NCBI RefSeq assembly: GCF_003289625.1
Contig: NZ_QMBN01000004.1
Location: 207,289-271,288, forward strand
Reading direction: 5' to 3'
Length of the DNA: 64,000 bases
Source of the DNA: Microbacterium sp. SMR1
GTDB taxonomy: Bacteria > Actinomycetota > Actinomycetes > Actinomycetales > Microbacteriaceae
The notes beneath the pieces are model-generated. The model saw only the letters and a program-made list of their open reading frames with translations. It was not told the origin of the DNA and did no database searches. Positions within the stretch are counted from its first letter, which is position 1, and the number at the start of each line of letters is the position of its first letter. A program made the position numbers and the translations under genes. Of this stretch, positions 16,072 through 26,137 are shown piece by piece.

Positions 16072-16275
16072 TGATCGGGTGTGCGCTCGTGCGCGCCCTG
16101 CGTCGTGCCTCGGTCCGATGATCAGGTCGAAGCGGAGCACGCGAATCGGGATCGTTCTGCGAACAGGACGCCCCCACGGCATATCCACCCTTCGAAAACG
16201 CAGCATTCGTGACGCGCCGGTGGATCTGTGGTGAAACCACGACGCTGTCACCGTGCAGCACTACAAGGAGAGAAC

Positions 16276-16644
16276 GTGCCAACCATTCAGCAGTTGGTTC
16301 GCAAGGGTCGCTCGCCGAAGGTCACCAAGACCAAGGCGCCCGCTCTGAAGGCGAACCCCCAGCAGGCGGGTGTCTGCACCCGCGTGTACACGACCACGCC
16401 CAAGAAGCCGAACTCGGCCATGCGCAAGGTCGCTCGTGTCAAGCTCCGCAACGGCACCGAGGTCACCGCCTACATCCCCGGCGAGGGCCACAACCTGCAG
16501 GAGCACTCGCTCGTGCTCGTCCGCGGCGGTCGTGTGAAGGACCTCCCCGGTGTCCGCTACAAGATCGTCCGCGGTGCGCTCGACACCCAGGCCGTCAAGA
16601 ACCGTAAGCAGGCTCGCAGCCGCTACGGCGCGAAGAAGGGTTGA
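16276..16644 (+). CDS. rpsL: 30S ribosomal protein S12
   Basis: 122 residues starting at GTG with AAGGAG (16265-16270) five bases upstream. Lys43 in TTPKKPNSA and Lys88 in RVKDLPG are wild type, so the allele predicts streptomycin sensitivity. It contributes to decoding in the 30S A site. First gene of the str operon; rpsG begins five bases after its stop. Confidence 0.99.
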   Translation: MPTIQQLVRKGRSPKVTKTKAPALKANPQQAGVCTRVYTTTPKKPNSAMRKVARVKLRNGTEVTAYIPGEGHNLQEHSLVLVRGGRVKDLPGVRYKIVRGALDTQAVKNRKQARSRYGAKKG

Positions 16645-16649
16645 GTTAG

Positions 16650-17120
16650 ATGCCTCGTAAGGGACCCGCACCCCGCCGCGTCGTCGTCAACGACCCGGTC
16701 TACGGTGCGCCGATCGTCACGCAGCTCGTCAACAAGATCCTCGTCGACGGCAAGAAGTCGATCGCCGAGTCGATCGTCTACACCGCCCTCAAGGGTGTCG
16801 AGGCCAAGAACGGCCAGGACGCCGTCGCGACGCTGAAGAAGGCGCTCGACAACGTCCGTCCGACCCTCGAGGTCAAGAGCCGCCGCGTCGGTGGCTCGAC
16901 CTACCAGGTGCCCGTCGAGGTCAAGCCGCACCGCGCGAACACGCTCGCGCTGCGCTGGCTCGTCTCGTACGCCAAGGGCCGTCGTGAGAAGACGATGACC
17001 GAGCGCCTGCAGAACGAGATCCTCGACGCCTCGAACGGCCTCGGTGCCGCGGTCAAGCGCCGCGAAGACACCCACAAGATGGCCGAGTCGAACCGCGCCT
17101 TCGCGCACTACCGCTGGTAA
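16650..17120 (+). CDS. rpsG: 30S ribosomal protein S7
   Basis: 156 residues, the standard length. It binds the 3' domain of 16S rRNA near the decoding centre and E site. The family core is visible in [11 protein letters not shown] and ALRWLVSYA. It follows rpsL closely. A GC-rich stem-loop separates it from fusA, as expected if expression is differentially tuned within the str operon. Confidence 0.99.
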   Translation: MPRKGPAPRRVVVNDPVYGAPIVTQLVNKILVDGKKSIAESIVYTALKGVEAKNGQDAVATLKKALDNVRPTLEVKSRRVGGSTYQVPVEVKPHRANTLALRWLVSYAKGRREKTMTERLQNEILDASNGLGAAVKRREDTHKMAESNRAFAHYRW

Positions 17121-17131
17121 ACAGCTTCTCG

Positions 17132-17163
17132 GCGCCGGCCGGGGGAACCTCTCCGGCCGGCGC
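17132..17163 (+). terminator. rpsG-fusA intergenic stem-loop
   Basis: A perfect 11-bp stem (17132-17142, GCGCCGGCCGG, with 17153-17163) and a ten-base loop lie between rpsG and fusA. There is no T-run, so it is more likely an attenuator or RNA-processing structure than a full terminator. Confidence 0.5.
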
Positions 17164-17189
17164 TCCCGACCAAACGTAAGGAACAGCCC

Positions 17190-19304
17190 GTGGCACAAGA
17201 AGTGCTCACCGACCTCAACAAGGTCCGCAATATCGGCATCATGGCGCACATCGATGCCGGCAAGACGACGACGACCGAGCGCATCCTGTTCTACACGGGC
17301 GTCAACCACAAGCTCGGCGAGACGCACGACGGCGCCTCGACCACCGACTGGATGGAGCAGGAGAAGGAGCGCGGCATCACGATCACGTCTGCCGCCGTGA
17401 CCTGCTTCTGGAACAAGAACCAGATCAACATCATCGACACCCCCGGTCACGTCGACTTCACGGTCGAGGTCGAGCGTTCGCTGCGCGTCCTCGACGGTGC
17501 GGTGGCGGTCTTCGACGGCAAGGAGGGCGTCGAGCCCCAGTCCGAGACCGTCTGGCGTCAGGCCGACAAGTACGACGTCCCGCGCATCTGCTTCGTCAAC
17601 AAGATGGACAAGCTGGGCGCCGACTTCTACTTCACCGTCGACACCATCGTCAGCCGCCTGGGCGCCAAGCCGCTCGTGCTGCAGCTCCCGATCGGCGCCG
17701 AGAACGACTTCGTGGGCGTCATCGACCTCGTCGAGATGCGCGCGCTGGTCTGGCCCGGCGACGCCAAGGGTGACGTGACCATGGGCGCGAAGTACGAGAT
17801 CCAGGAGATCCCGGCCGACCTCGCCGACAAGGCCGCCGAGTACCGTCAGCGCCTCCTCGAGACCGTCGCCGAGTCCGACGACGCGCTGCTCGAGAAGTTC
17901 TTCGGTGGCGAGGAGCTCAGCGTCGCCGAGATCAAGGGCGCCATCCGCAAGCTCACCGTCGCCGGCGAGCTGTACCCGGTGCTCTGCGGCTCCGCGTTCA
18001 AGAACCGCGGTGTGCAGCCCATGCTCGACGCGGTCGTCGACTTCCTCCCGTCGCCCCTCGACGTGCCCGCCATCGAGGCGCACGACCCGAAGGACGAAGA
18101 GAAGATCATCGAGCGTCACCCCGACGCCAACGACCCGTTCGCCGCGCTGGCGTTCAAGGTCGCGGTGCACCCGTTCTTCGGTCGACTCACCTACGTCCGC
18201 GTCTACTCGGGTCACCTCGACTCCGGCGCGCAGGTCATCAACTCGACCAAGGGCAAGAAGGAGCGCATCGGGAAGATCTTCCAGATGCACGCCAACAAGG
18301 AGAACCCGGTCGACTCGCTCACCGCGGGCAACATCTACGCCGTCATCGGCCTGAAGGACACCACCACCGGTGACACCCTCGCCGACCCGGCCGAGCCCGT
18401 CGTCCTCGAGTCGATGACGTTCCCCGAGCCCGTCATCGAGGTCGCGATCGAGCCGAAGACCAAGGCCGACCAGGAGAAGCTGGGTGTCGCCATCCAGAAG
18501 CTCGCCGAAGAGGACCCGACGTTCCGCACCGAGCTCAACCCCGAGACGGGTCAGACCGTCATCAAGGGCATGGGCGAGCTGCACCTCGACATCCTCGTCG
18601 ACCGCATGAAGCGCGAGTTCCGCGTCGAGGCGAACGTCGGCAAGCCGCAGGTCGCGTACCGCGAGACGATCAAGAAGGCCGTCGAGCGTCACGACTACAC
18701 CCACAAGAAGCAGACCGGTGGTTCGGGTCAGTTCGCGAAGATCCAGTTCGCGATCGAGCCGCTCGAGGTCACGGCCGACAAGACGTACGAGTTCGAGAAC
18801 AAGGTCACCGGTGGCCGCATCCCGCGCGAGTACATCGAGCCGACCAACCAGGGCTTCCAGGACGCGATGAACGTCGGCGTGCTCGCCGGCTACCCCATCG
18901 TGGGTGTCAAGGCGATCCTCATCGACGGCGCGTCGCACGACGTCGACTCGTCCGAGATGGCGTTCAAGATCGCCGGCTCGATGGGCTTCAAGGAGGCGCT
19001 GCGCAAGGCCAACCCGGTCATCCTCGAGCCCCTGATGGCTGTCGAGGTGCGTACGCCCGAGGAGTACATGGGCGACGTCATCGGCGACCTGAACTCGCGT
19101 CGTGGCCAGATCCAGTCGATGGAGGACGGCTCGGGCATCAAGATCGTCCGCGCTCTCGTCCCCCTGTCGGAGATGTTCGGCTACATCGGCGACCTGCGCT
19201 CGAAGACTTCGGGCCGCGCGGTCTACTCGATGGAGTTCGACAGCTACTCCGAGGTCCCGCGCGCGGTGGCCGACGAGATCGTCCAGAAGAACAAGGGCGA
19301 GTAA
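17190..19304 (+). CDS. fusA: Elongation factor G
   Basis: 704 residues. The GTG start has AAGGA (17178-17182) seven bases upstream. The GTPase domain shows [13 protein letters not shown] (P loop), DTPGHVDF (G3) and NKMDK (G4); the C-terminal domains include [11 protein letters not shown]. It drives GTP-dependent translocation on the ribosome. It lies in the str operon, with tuf 144 bases downstream. Confidence 0.99.
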   Translation: MAQEVLTDLNKVRNIGIMAHIDAGKTTTTERILFYTGVNHKLGETHDGASTTDWMEQEKERGITITSAAVTCFWNKNQINIIDTPGHVDFTVEVERSLRVLDGAVAVFDGKEGVEPQSETVWRQADKYDVPRICFVNKMDKLGADFYFTVDTIVSRLGAKPLVLQLPIGAENDFVGVIDLVEMRALVWPGDAKGDVTMGAKYEIQEIPADLADKAAEYRQRLLETVAESDDALLEKFFGGEELSVAEIKGAIRKLTVAGELYPVLCGSAFKNRGVQPMLDAVVDFLPSPLDVPAIEAHDPKDEEKIIERHPDANDPFAALAFKVAVHPFFGRLTYVRVYSGHLDSGAQVINSTKGKKERIGKIFQMHANKENPVDSLTAGNIYAVIGLKDTTTGDTLADPAEPVVLESMTFPEPVIEVAIEPKTKADQEKLGVAIQKLAEEDPTFRTELNPETGQTVIKGMGELHLDILVDRMKREFRVEANVGKPQVAYRETIKKAVERHDYTHKKQTGGSGQFAKIQFAIEPLEVTADKTYEFENKVTGGRIPREYIEPTNQGFQDAMNVGVLAGYPIVGVKAILIDGASHDVDSSEMAFKIAGSMGFKEALRKANPVILEPLMAVEVRTPEEYMGDVIGDLNSRRGQIQSMEDGSGIKIVRALVPLSEMFGYIGDLRSKTSGRAVYSMEFDSYSEVPRAVADEIVQKNKGE

Positions 19305-19311
19305 GCCCTCG

Positions 19312-19341
19312 GGATGCCGGGGGCCCAGGCTCCCGGCATCC
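19312..19341 (+). terminator. fusA-tuf intergenic stem-loop
   Basis: GGATGCCGGG (19312-19321) pairs with CCCGGCATCC (19332-19341) across a ten-base loop. There is no T-run. The arms contain the octamer that is frequent across the window. It probably causes partial termination before tuf, which seems to have its own start signal downstream. Confidence 0.6.
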
Positions 19342-19346
19342 ACTCA

Positions 19347-19360
19347 AACTGAATATCGAC
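19347..19360 (+). promoter_or_regulatory. Conserved motif upstream of tuf
   Basis: AACTGAATATCGAC occurs six bases after the fusA-tuf hairpin. A near-identical copy, AACTGAATATGGAC, lies just after another hairpin before rpsH (29336-29349). It may be part of an internal promoter or a processing site; no clear pair of -35 and -10 hexamers could be assigned. Confidence 0.4.
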
Positions 19361-19448
19361 CTCTCTACTAGAGTGAAAACATCCCCGTAGAGAACCGGTC
19401 GCAATCCAGCGCCCGGAGATCTACAACGACAGTCCTGAGGAGGACCCA

Positions 19449-20642
19449 GTGGCTAAGGCCAAGTTCGAGCGGACCAAGCCGCACGTCAACATCGGAACCA
19501 TCGGTCACGTCGACCACGGCAAGACGACGCTCACCGCGGCGATCTCGAAGGTGCTCGCCGACAAGTACCCGTCGGCCACCAACGTGCAGCGTGACTTCGC
19601 GTCCATCGACTCGGCGCCCGAAGAGCGTCAGCGTGGTATCACGATCAACATCTCGCACGTCGAGTACGAGACCCCCAAGCGTCACTACGCTCACGTCGAC
19701 GCCCCGGGTCACGCTGACTACATCAAGAACATGATCACCGGTGCCGCTCAGATGGACGGCGCGATCCTCGTGGTCGCCGCCACCGACGGCCCGATGGCTC
19801 AGACCCGCGAGCACGTCCTGCTCGCCAAGCAGGTCGGCGTTCCCTACCTGCTGGTCGCGCTCAACAAGTCGGACATGGTCGACGACGAGGAGATCCTGGA
19901 GCTCGTCGAGCTCGAGGTTCGCGAGCTCCTGTCGTCGCAGGACTTCGACGGCGACAACGCTCCTGTCGTCCGCGTCTCGGGCCTGAAGGCTCTCGAGGGC
20001 GACGAGAAGTGGGTCAACGCGATCGTCGAGCTCATGGACGCCGTCGACGAGTCGATCCCCGACCCGGTGCGTGACAAGGACAAGCCGTTCCTCATGCCCG
20101 TCGAGGACGTCTTCACGATCACCGGTCGTGGAACCGTCGTCACGGGCCGCGCCGAGCGCGGCACCCTCGCCATCAACTCCGAGGTCGAGATCGTCGGCAT
20201 CCGCCCGACGCAGAAGACCACGGTCACCGGTATCGAGATGTTCCACAAGCAGCTCGACGAGGCCTGGGCCGGCGAGAACTGTGGTCTGCTCCTCCGCGGC
20301 ACCAAGCGTGACGACGTCGAGCGTGGCCAGGTCGTCGTGAAGCCGGGTTCGGTTACCCCGCACACCAACTTCGAGGGCACTGCCTACATCCTCTCGAAGG
20401 AGGAGGGTGGCCGTCACAACCCCTTCTACACGAACTACCGCCCGCAGTTCTACTTCCGCACCACGGACGTCACCGGCGTCATCTCGCTGCCCGAGGGCAC
20501 CGAGATGGTCATGCCCGGTGACACCACCGACATGTCGGTCGAGCTCATCCAGCCGATCGCCATGGAAGAGGGCCTCGGCTTCGCGATCCGTGAGGGTGGC
20601 CGCACCGTCGGCGCCGGCACGGTGACCAAGATCATCAAGTAA
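19449..20642 (+). CDS. tuf: Elongation factor Tu
   Basis: 397 residues. The GTG start has GAGGAGG (19437-19443) five bases upstream. The GTPase motifs are [19 protein letters not shown] and NKSDM. It delivers aminoacyl-tRNA to the ribosome. Last gene of the str operon, closed by a strong terminator 21 bases after the stop. Confidence 0.99.
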   Translation: MAKAKFERTKPHVNIGTIGHVDHGKTTLTAAISKVLADKYPSATNVQRDFASIDSAPEERQRGITINISHVEYETPKRHYAHVDAPGHADYIKNMITGAAQMDGAILVVAATDGPMAQTREHVLLAKQVGVPYLLVALNKSDMVDDEEILELVELEVRELLSSQDFDGDNAPVVRVSGLKALEGDEKWVNAIVELMDAVDESIPDPVRDKDKPFLMPVEDVFTITGRGTVVTGRAERGTLAINSEVEIVGIRPTQKTTVTGIEMFHKQLDEAWAGENCGLLLRGTKRDDVERGQVVVKPGSVTPHTNFEGTAYILSKEEGGRHNPFYTNYRPQFYFRTTDVTGVISLPEGTEMVMPGDTTDMSVELIQPIAMEEGLGFAIREGGRTVGAGTVTKIIK

Positions 20643-20663
20643 GTCTCGCGACTTCCTTCGCGG

Positions 20664-20693
20664 AACCCCTCGGACCTTCGGGTCCGGGGGGTT
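20664..20693 (+). terminator. tuf terminator
   Basis: A 13-bp stem with one T-G wobble (20664-20676 with 20681-20693) and a TTCG tetraloop, followed by TTCGTCGTTT. This is a good intrinsic terminator for the str operon. Confidence 0.9.
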
Positions 20694-20712
20694 TCGTCGT
20701 TTCCGCAAGCTG

Positions 20713-20742
20713 TTGACGTGGTGTGCCGGCACGCGCTGTCAT
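20713..20742 (+). promoter_or_regulatory. Possible promoter of the small antitoxin-like gene
   Basis: TTGACG (20713-20718) and TGTCAT (20737-20742) are separated by 18 bases, about 30 bases before the coding sequence. The -10 is only a partial match. Confidence 0.45.
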
Positions 20743-20773
20743 AGCGGGATAGCGACCCGACGAAAGGACGATC

Positions 20774-20989
20774 ATGGGCGTCGACGACATCATCAACAAG
20801 GGCAAGCAGATGTTCGAGCAGAATCGCGACAAGATCGAGGAAGCACTCAAGAGCGAGAAGGCCGAGGAGGTCAGCGACAAGTTCCTCCAGGGTGCGGCGG
20901 ATGCCGTGAAGAAGGTCGTCCCGGAGCAGCACCATGGCAAGGTCGACGAGGTCCGCGAGAACGTCGACAAGAACATCGGCAACCAGTAG
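20774..20989 (+). CDS. MT0933-like small antitoxin-family protein
   Basis: 71 residues, highly charged and helical, with no cysteine and no membrane segment. The pattern MGVDDIINKGKQMFEQNRDKI matches the small actinobacterial family named after mycobacterial MT0933, annotated as antitoxins. An AAAGGA (20762-20767) lies six bases before the ATG. No toxin gene adjoins it, so an antitoxin role rests only on family resemblance; it could be a stress or envelope protein. It stands alone between the tuf terminator and a palindromic repeat. Confidence 0.72.
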   Translation: MGVDDIINKGKQMFEQNRDKIEEALKSEKAEEVSDKFLQGAADAVKKVVPEQHHGKVDEVRENVDKNIGNQ

Positions 20990-20998
20990 GCCGAGCGC

Positions 20999-21066
20999 CG
21001 AGAACGCACCGCCTCCGCGAGAGCGCACCGTGAATGGTGCGTGGTCGTGGTGTCGGTGCGTTCTCG
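20999..21066. repeat. Nested palindromic repeat, left copy
   Basis: Outer arms CGAGAACGCACCG (20999-21011) and CGGTGCGTTCTCG (21054-21066) are perfect complements over 13 bp. Inside lies a second stem, CGCACC (21024-21029) and GGTGCG (21036-21041), with a six-base loop GTGAAT. A related unit of 70 bases occurs at 22142-22211, on the other side of the AbiEi/DUF559-like gene. Confidence 0.85.
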
Positions 21067-21136
21067 CGTTCGGGGCGGTGGTTTCTCCCCAGGACGGGCG
21101 GGGGCGGGAGCGTGCACGGGGAGCAGGGGGGCGCGG

Positions 21137-22126
21137 ATGCGGGGGCGGCGCGGGCGGCATCGTGGGGGAGTGACCGAATGCGATGACCTCATCCTCCGGC
21201 GCGATGCGCGCCGTCGCGGCGAGACGTCCACGCTCGAACGGGCCGTCGGTGACGGAGAGCTCGTGCGCGTCCGGCGGGGCGTCTACGTCGCGGCGGCGCG
21301 CTGGGCGGCCGCGCGACCGGAGGAGCGGATGCGGCTGCGCGCGCACGCCCTCGCCGCTGTCGCGACCCGCGAGCCGGTCTTCTCGCACACGACGGCCGCC
21401 GCGCTGCACGGACTGCCGGTCCACCGAGGCGACGACTCCCGGGTGCATACGCTCGAGCTCGGTCCGGCGCCCGCGCCGAGTCGCAGCGACGTCGTGCGCC
21501 ACCGGCACGAGGTCGCGGACGCCGACGTCTCGCGCATCGGTGCGTTGCAGGCGACGAACCTCGCGCGCACGCTGTTCGACTTGCTCTGCGCCGAGAAGGC
21601 CGAGACCGCGACGGCAGCGATGGACGCGGCGCTGCGAGCGGCGGCGTGGCGCGGCAACGGCGCCTACGACCCCGCCGCCGCCGCAGCGCTCGTCGCCGAT
21701 GTGACTGCTCGCATCGAGCAGGCGCCCGGTGCCCGCGGCATCCGCAGTGCGCGGTTCGTCGCCTCGATCGCCGACGGGCGGGCACAGCTGCCGGGCGAGA
21801 GCATCAGCCGGCTGTGGATGCTGCAGCTGGGCGCTGCGGAACCGGCGCTCCAGCAGCCCGTCGCGATCGGCGATGGGCAGTGGGCGTTCCTCGACTTCGC
21901 GTGGCCTCGGCTGCGGAGGTTCGGCGAGTTCGACGGCGACGGCAAGTACCTCGACCCGGCGTTGACGGCCGGACGCTCGCCCCGCGACGTGTTGCGCGCC
22001 CAGCGCGAGCGCGAGAGCCGCGTCGTCGCGGCGACCGGCTGGACCCCGGTGCGCTGGGGCTGGGAGCGCCTGGCATCCCGCCCGACGTTCGCCGCGTTCC
22101 TCCGCGCCCACGGTCTCCTGCGTTGA
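21137..22126 (+). CDS. AbiEi-type wing protein with DUF559/endonuclease-like C-terminus
   Basis: 329 residues from ATG 21137, which has AGGGGGG (21125-21131) five bases upstream; a GTG at 21170 is the alternative and would give the usual N-terminus. Residues about 15-60 (LILRRDARRRG, ELVRVRRGVYV) look like the winged-helix start of AbiEi-family antitoxin-like proteins. Near the C-terminus, LDFAWPRLRRFGEFDGDGKY has the D...ExK spacing of restriction-endonuclease-fold (DUF559, Vsr-like) proteins. Such genes are scattered singly in actinobacteria and their role is unknown. It is flanked by two copies of the same nested palindrome. Confidence 0.78.
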   Translation: MRGRRGRHRGGVTECDDLILRRDARRRGETSTLERAVGDGELVRVRRGVYVAAARWAAARPEERMRLRAHALAAVATREPVFSHTTAAALHGLPVHRGDDSRVHTLELGPAPAPSRSDVVRHRHEVADADVSRIGALQATNLARTLFDLLCAEKAETATAAMDAALRAAAWRGNGAYDPAAAAALVADVTARIEQAPGARGIRSARFVASIADGRAQLPGESISRLWMLQLGAAEPALQQPVAIGDGQWAFLDFAWPRLRRFGEFDGDGKYLDPALTAGRSPRDVLRAQRERESRVVAATGWTPVRWGWERLASRPTFAAFLRAHGLLR

Positions 22127-22141
22127 GCGCGATCCGTCGCT

Positions 22142-22211
22142 CCGAGGACGCACCGTCGCCGCGAGGGTGCACCATAGAAGGTGCGTGTTCGCGGGGAGAG
22201 TGCGTGCTCGG
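22142..22211. repeat. Nested palindromic repeat, right copy
   Basis: Outer arms CCGAGGACGCAC (22142-22153) and GTGCGTGCTCGG (22200-22211) pair with one mismatch. Inner arms GCACC (22169-22173) and GGTGC (22180-22184) enclose a six-base loop ATAGAA. Size and layout match the left copy at 20999-21066, and the sequence is similar along its length. Confidence 0.8.
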
Positions 22212-22249
22212 CGGCCCGCCGCCACGGTGCGGGACGCGACGCGGATATC

Positions 22250-22280
22250 GCGACACGCCCGGGTTTGCGACACGCCCGGG
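22250..22280 (+). repeat. 14-bp direct repeat at the S10 promoter
   Basis: GCGACACGCCCGGG occurs at 22250-22263 and again at 22267-22280, a 17-base period. The second copy overlaps the -35 hexamer of the S10 promoter. It may be a duplicated promoter element or regulator site. Confidence 0.7.
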
Positions 22281-22293
22281 CGGCACGTAGACT
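22265..22293 (+). promoter_or_regulatory. S10 operon promoter
   Basis: TTGCGA (22265-22270), a 17-base spacer and TAGACT (22288-22293). It would start an mRNA with about 305 bases of leader before rpsJ. Confidence 0.75.
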
Positions 22294-22604
22294 ATTCAGG
22301 TTCCACATTCCGACGGGTGCCCAGCATCCCGGATCACTGTCACGACAGTGCATAGGCGGCGCGAAGCGCAGAGTCCTAGGCCGCGGGCAGATGAACATCG
22401 AACCCCACACCGACCTGGAGACAGGATGCGCGCGTGCGCGCACGGTGCGGAACCGCAGGGAGACCCGCGGGTTTGACATCAGAACAGTGGTGCAGCATCA
22501 CCGCCCCGGCGGTGAGAAGTGCCCGGCGCAGACCGCGCCACCGGGCGTCCAATGCGCTCGCGACCAGCGAGACGTAAGACGCGATAAAGAGAGTGAGCAG
22601 ACAA
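22294..22604 (+). other. Long S10 operon leader
   Basis: About 310 bases between the promoter and rpsJ without a conserved gene. Its length and GC-rich complementary segments suggest regulation by a ribosomal protein, as in the S10 leaders of other bacteria. I could not identify a known leader fold. A possible 16-codon leader ORF lies inside it. Confidence 0.5.
22426..22476 (+). CDS. Possible leader peptide in the S10 leader
   Basis: An ATG preceded by GGAG (22417-22420) at a gap of five opens a 16-codon frame ([12 protein letters not shown] and onward) ending in TGA. There is no run of one amino acid. It may be chance; only the ribosome-binding site and position support it. Confidence 0.25.
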   Translation: MRACAHGAEPQGDPRV

Positions 22605-22913
22605 ATGGCGGGACAGAAGATCCGCATTCGCCTGAAGTCGTACGACCACGAGGTCATCGACACCTCGGCACGCAAGATCGTCGACACCGTGACCCGTGCG
22701 GGCGCGACTGTCGTCGGACCCGTGCCGCTGCCGACCGAGAAGAACGTCGTGTGCGTCATCCGGTCGCCCCACAAGTACAAGGACAGCCGCGAGCACTTCG
22801 AGATGCGCACCCACAAGCGTCTGATCGACATCGTCGACCCGACGCCCAAGGCTGTCGACTCGCTCATGCGACTCGACCTCCCGGCCGACGTCAACATCGA
22901 GATCAAGCTCTGA
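22605..22913 (+). CDS. rpsJ: 30S ribosomal protein S10
   Basis: 102 residues beginning [16 protein letters not shown], the usual start; a GTG four codons upstream (22593) is in frame but is not needed. The conserved [19 protein letters not shown] is present. Besides its 30S role, S10 partners NusB in antitermination. First gene of the S10 operon; rplC follows after eight bases. Confidence 0.98.
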   Translation: MAGQKIRIRLKSYDHEVIDTSARKIVDTVTRAGATVVGPVPLPTEKNVVCVIRSPHKYKDSREHFEMRTHKRLIDIVDPTPKAVDSLMRLDLPADVNIEIKL

Positions 22914-22921
22914 GGTTCGAC

Positions 22922-23581
22922 ATGGCTGACATCAACTCCAAGGTTTCCAAGGGCCTCCTCGGCACCAAGCTCGGCATGACCCAGGTCTGGAACGAGCAGG
23001 GCAAGCTCGTCCCCGTCACGGTCATCGAGATCGCGCCGAACGTGGTCACCCAGGTCCGTACGCCCGAGAAGGACGGCTACTCGGCCGTCCAGATCGCTGC
23101 CGGCCAGATCGACCCCCGCAAGGTCAACAAGCCCCTCACGGCCCACTTCGAGGCCGCCGGCGTGACCCCCCGTCGCCACCTCACCGAGGTGCGCACGGCG
23201 GATGCCGCTGACTACTCACTCGGTCAGGAGCTCACCGCCGGTGACACGTTCGAGGCCGGCCAGCTGGTCGACGTCGTCGGCACCAGCAAGGGCAAGGGCA
23301 CCGCGGGTGTCATGAAGCGCCACAACTTCAAGGGCGTCTCGGCCTCGCACGGTGCGCACCGCAACCACCGCAAGCCCGGTTCCATCGGTGCCTCGTCGAC
23401 GCCCAGCCGCGTCTTCAAGGGCATGCGCATGGCCGGCCGCATGGGTGGCGAGCGCGTGACCGTCCTCAACCTCACGGTGCACGCCGTCGACGCCGAGAAG
23501 GGTCTGCTGCTCGTCAAGGGCGCCGTCCCCGGTGCACGCGGCCGCATCGTCTACGTCCGCAACGCTGTGAAGGGTGCCTGA
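22922..23581 (+). CDS. rplC: 50S ribosomal protein L3
   Basis: 219 residues. Family landmarks are [13 protein letters not shown] at the N-terminus and [14 protein letters not shown] near residue 145, the extension that reaches the peptidyl transferase centre. rplD starts two bases after its stop. Confidence 0.99.
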   Translation: MADINSKVSKGLLGTKLGMTQVWNEQGKLVPVTVIEIAPNVVTQVRTPEKDGYSAVQIAAGQIDPRKVNKPLTAHFEAAGVTPRRHLTEVRTADAADYSLGQELTAGDTFEAGQLVDVVGTSKGKGTAGVMKRHNFKGVSASHGAHRNHRKPGSIGASSTPSRVFKGMRMAGRMGGERVTVLNLTVHAVDAEKGLLLVKGAVPGARGRIVYVRNAVKGA

Positions 23582-23583
23582 TC

Positions 23584-24246
23584 ATGGCTGACTCGACTCT
23601 CGCGCTCGACGTCCGGAGCGCCTCCGGCAAGAAGGCCGGCTCCGTGGAGCTGCCTGCCGCGCTCTTCGACGTCAAGACCAACGTTCCCCTCATCCACCAG
23701 GTCGTCGTCGCGCAGCTCGCGGCGGCTCGCCAGGGCACCCACTCGACCAAGCGTCGCGGTGAGGTCTCGGGCGCCGGCCGCAAGCCCTTCAAGCAGAAGG
23801 GCACGGGTAACGCCCGTCAGGGCTCGATCCGCGCGCCGCACATGACCGGTGGTGGCATCGTGCACGGCCCCAAGCCGCGCAACTACTCGCAGCGCACCCC
23901 CAAGAAGATGGTCGCCGCCGCGCTCCTCGGAGCGCTCAGCGACCGTGCTCGCGGCCAGCGTCTGCACATCGTCGACTCGTTCGGTGTCGAGGGCACGCCC
24001 TCGACCAAGGCTGCTGCGGCGGTTCTGACCGGCCTCGGCGCCACGAAGAACGTCCTCGTGGTCATCGAGCGCGGTGACGAGATCACCGTCAAGAGCGTGC
24101 GCAACCTCGCGTACGTCCACGTGCTGACGTTCGACCAGCTCAACGCCTACGACGTGCTCGTCTCGGACGACCTCGTCTTCACCAAGGCCGCCTACGACGC
24201 GTTCGTCGCGTCCAAGGCCGGCGCCACCGAGGAGGTCTCGGCATGA
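23584..24246 (+). CDS. rplD: 50S ribosomal protein L4
   Basis: 220 residues. The long tunnel-lining loop is recognisable ([21 protein letters not shown]). L4 can act as a translational or transcriptional repressor of its own operon in several bacteria. Its stop overlaps the start of rplW by four bases (ATGA). Confidence 0.99.
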   Translation: MADSTLALDVRSASGKKAGSVELPAALFDVKTNVPLIHQVVVAQLAAARQGTHSTKRRGEVSGAGRKPFKQKGTGNARQGSIRAPHMTGGGIVHGPKPRNYSQRTPKKMVAAALLGALSDRARGQRLHIVDSFGVEGTPSTKAAAAVLTGLGATKNVLVVIERGDEITVKSVRNLAYVHVLTFDQLNAYDVLVSDDLVFTKAAYDAFVASKAGATEEVSA

Positions 24247-24542
24247 CCGCCGTCAACAAGGACCCGCGCGACATCATCCTGAAGCCGGTCGTCTCCGAGA
24301 AGAGCTACGGGCTCATCGACGAGGGCAAGTACACGTTCCTCGTGGACCCCCGTGCGTCGAAGACCGAGATCAAGCTCGCGATCGAGAAGATCTTCGGCGT
24401 CAAGGTCGCAGCGGTCAACACGCTCAACCGCGCGGGCAAGTCCCGTCGCACCCGCTTCGGCACCGGCAAGCGCAAGGACACCAAGCGCGCCATCGTCACC
24501 CTGAAGTCGGGCACCATCGACATCTTCACGGCAGTCGGCTGA
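24243..24542 (+). CDS. rplW: 50S ribosomal protein L23
   Basis: 99 residues, with [12 protein letters not shown] at the N-terminus. It sits at the tunnel exit, where trigger factor and SRP dock. Translationally coupled to rplD by a four-base overlap. Confidence 0.99.
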   Translation: MTAVNKDPRDIILKPVVSEKSYGLIDEGKYTFLVDPRASKTEIKLAIEKIFGVKVAAVNTLNRAGKSRRTRFGTGKRKDTKRAIVTLKSGTIDIFTAVG

Positions 24543-24566
24543 CGGTCGGGATAGAGGACAACGAAC

Positions 24567-25406
<840 letters not shown>

Positions 25407-25418
25407 GAGTAGAGGAAG

Positions 25419-25700
25419 ATGCCTCGCAGCCTGAAGAAGGGCCCCTTCGTCGACGAGCACCTGCTTCGCAAGGTGGTCGCGCAGAACGAAGCCGGCTCCA
25501 AGAACGTCATCAAGACCTGGTCGCGCCGTTCGATGATCATCCCGGCCATGCTCGGCCACACGATCGCCGTTCACGACGGACGCAAGCACATCCCCGTGTT
25601 CGTGTCCGAGACCATGGTCGGCCACAAGCTGGGCGAATTCGCGCCCACCCGCACCTTCCGCGGCCACGTGAAGGACGACAAGAAGGGCCGCCGCCGCTGA
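25419..25700 (+). CDS. rpsS: 30S ribosomal protein S19
   Basis: 93 residues, with the N-terminal [15 protein letters not shown] and [12 protein letters not shown] typical of S19. It contacts the 30S head with S13. The start has GAGGAAG just upstream, and rplV follows after 38 bases. Confidence 0.99.
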   Translation: MPRSLKKGPFVDEHLLRKVVAQNEAGSKNVIKTWSRRSMIIPAMLGHTIAVHDGRKHIPVFVSETMVGHKLGEFAPTRTFRGHVKDDKKGRRR

Positions 25701-25738
25701 CGCGGGGGCAGTTCCAGAGAGGACAGAGGAGGAGAGAC

Positions 25739-26137
25739 ATGGTGGAATCCACCGCGCGCGTGAAGCACATCCGCGTGACCCCTCAGAAGGCTCGTCGTGT
25801 CGTCGCGCTCATCAAGGGCAAGCAGGCTCAGGAGGCACTCGCCATCCTGAAGTTCGCCCCGCAGAGCGCCAGCGAGCCGATTTACAAGCTCGTCGCCTCG
25901 GCCGTCGCGAACGCTCGCGTCAAGGCCGACAAGGACAACGAGTTCCTGGACGATGCAGACCTGTACGTGAAGAACGCGTACGTCGACGAGGGCACGACGC
26001 TCAAGCGTTTCCAGCCCCGCGCCCAGGGTCGTGCCTTCCAGATCAAGAAGCGCACGAGCCACATCACGGTCGTGCTGTCGACGCCGGAGAACGCGGATGC
26101 CGCGGCCGCCGGTACGAGCAAGAAGGCGAGCAAGTAA
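25739..26137 (+). CDS. rplV: 50S ribosomal protein L22
   Basis: 132 residues. The tunnel beta-hairpin is visible ([19 protein letters not shown]) and there is a short Ala/Lys tail after residue 115. A strong GGAGGAG precedes the start. Its stop shares one base with the rpsC start (TAATG). Confidence 0.99.
   Translation: MVESTARVKHIRVTPQKARRVVALIKGKQAQEALAILKFAPQSASEPIYKLVASAVANARVKADKDNEFLDDADLYVKNAYVDEGTTLKRFQPRAQGRAFQIKKRTSHITVVLSTPENADAAAAGTSKKASK

Noticed and set aside
22181..22921. Open frame running upstream of rplC through the S10 leader
   Set aside because: It is only the in-frame extension of rplC without stops; it overlaps rpsJ in another frame and has no homologous content.
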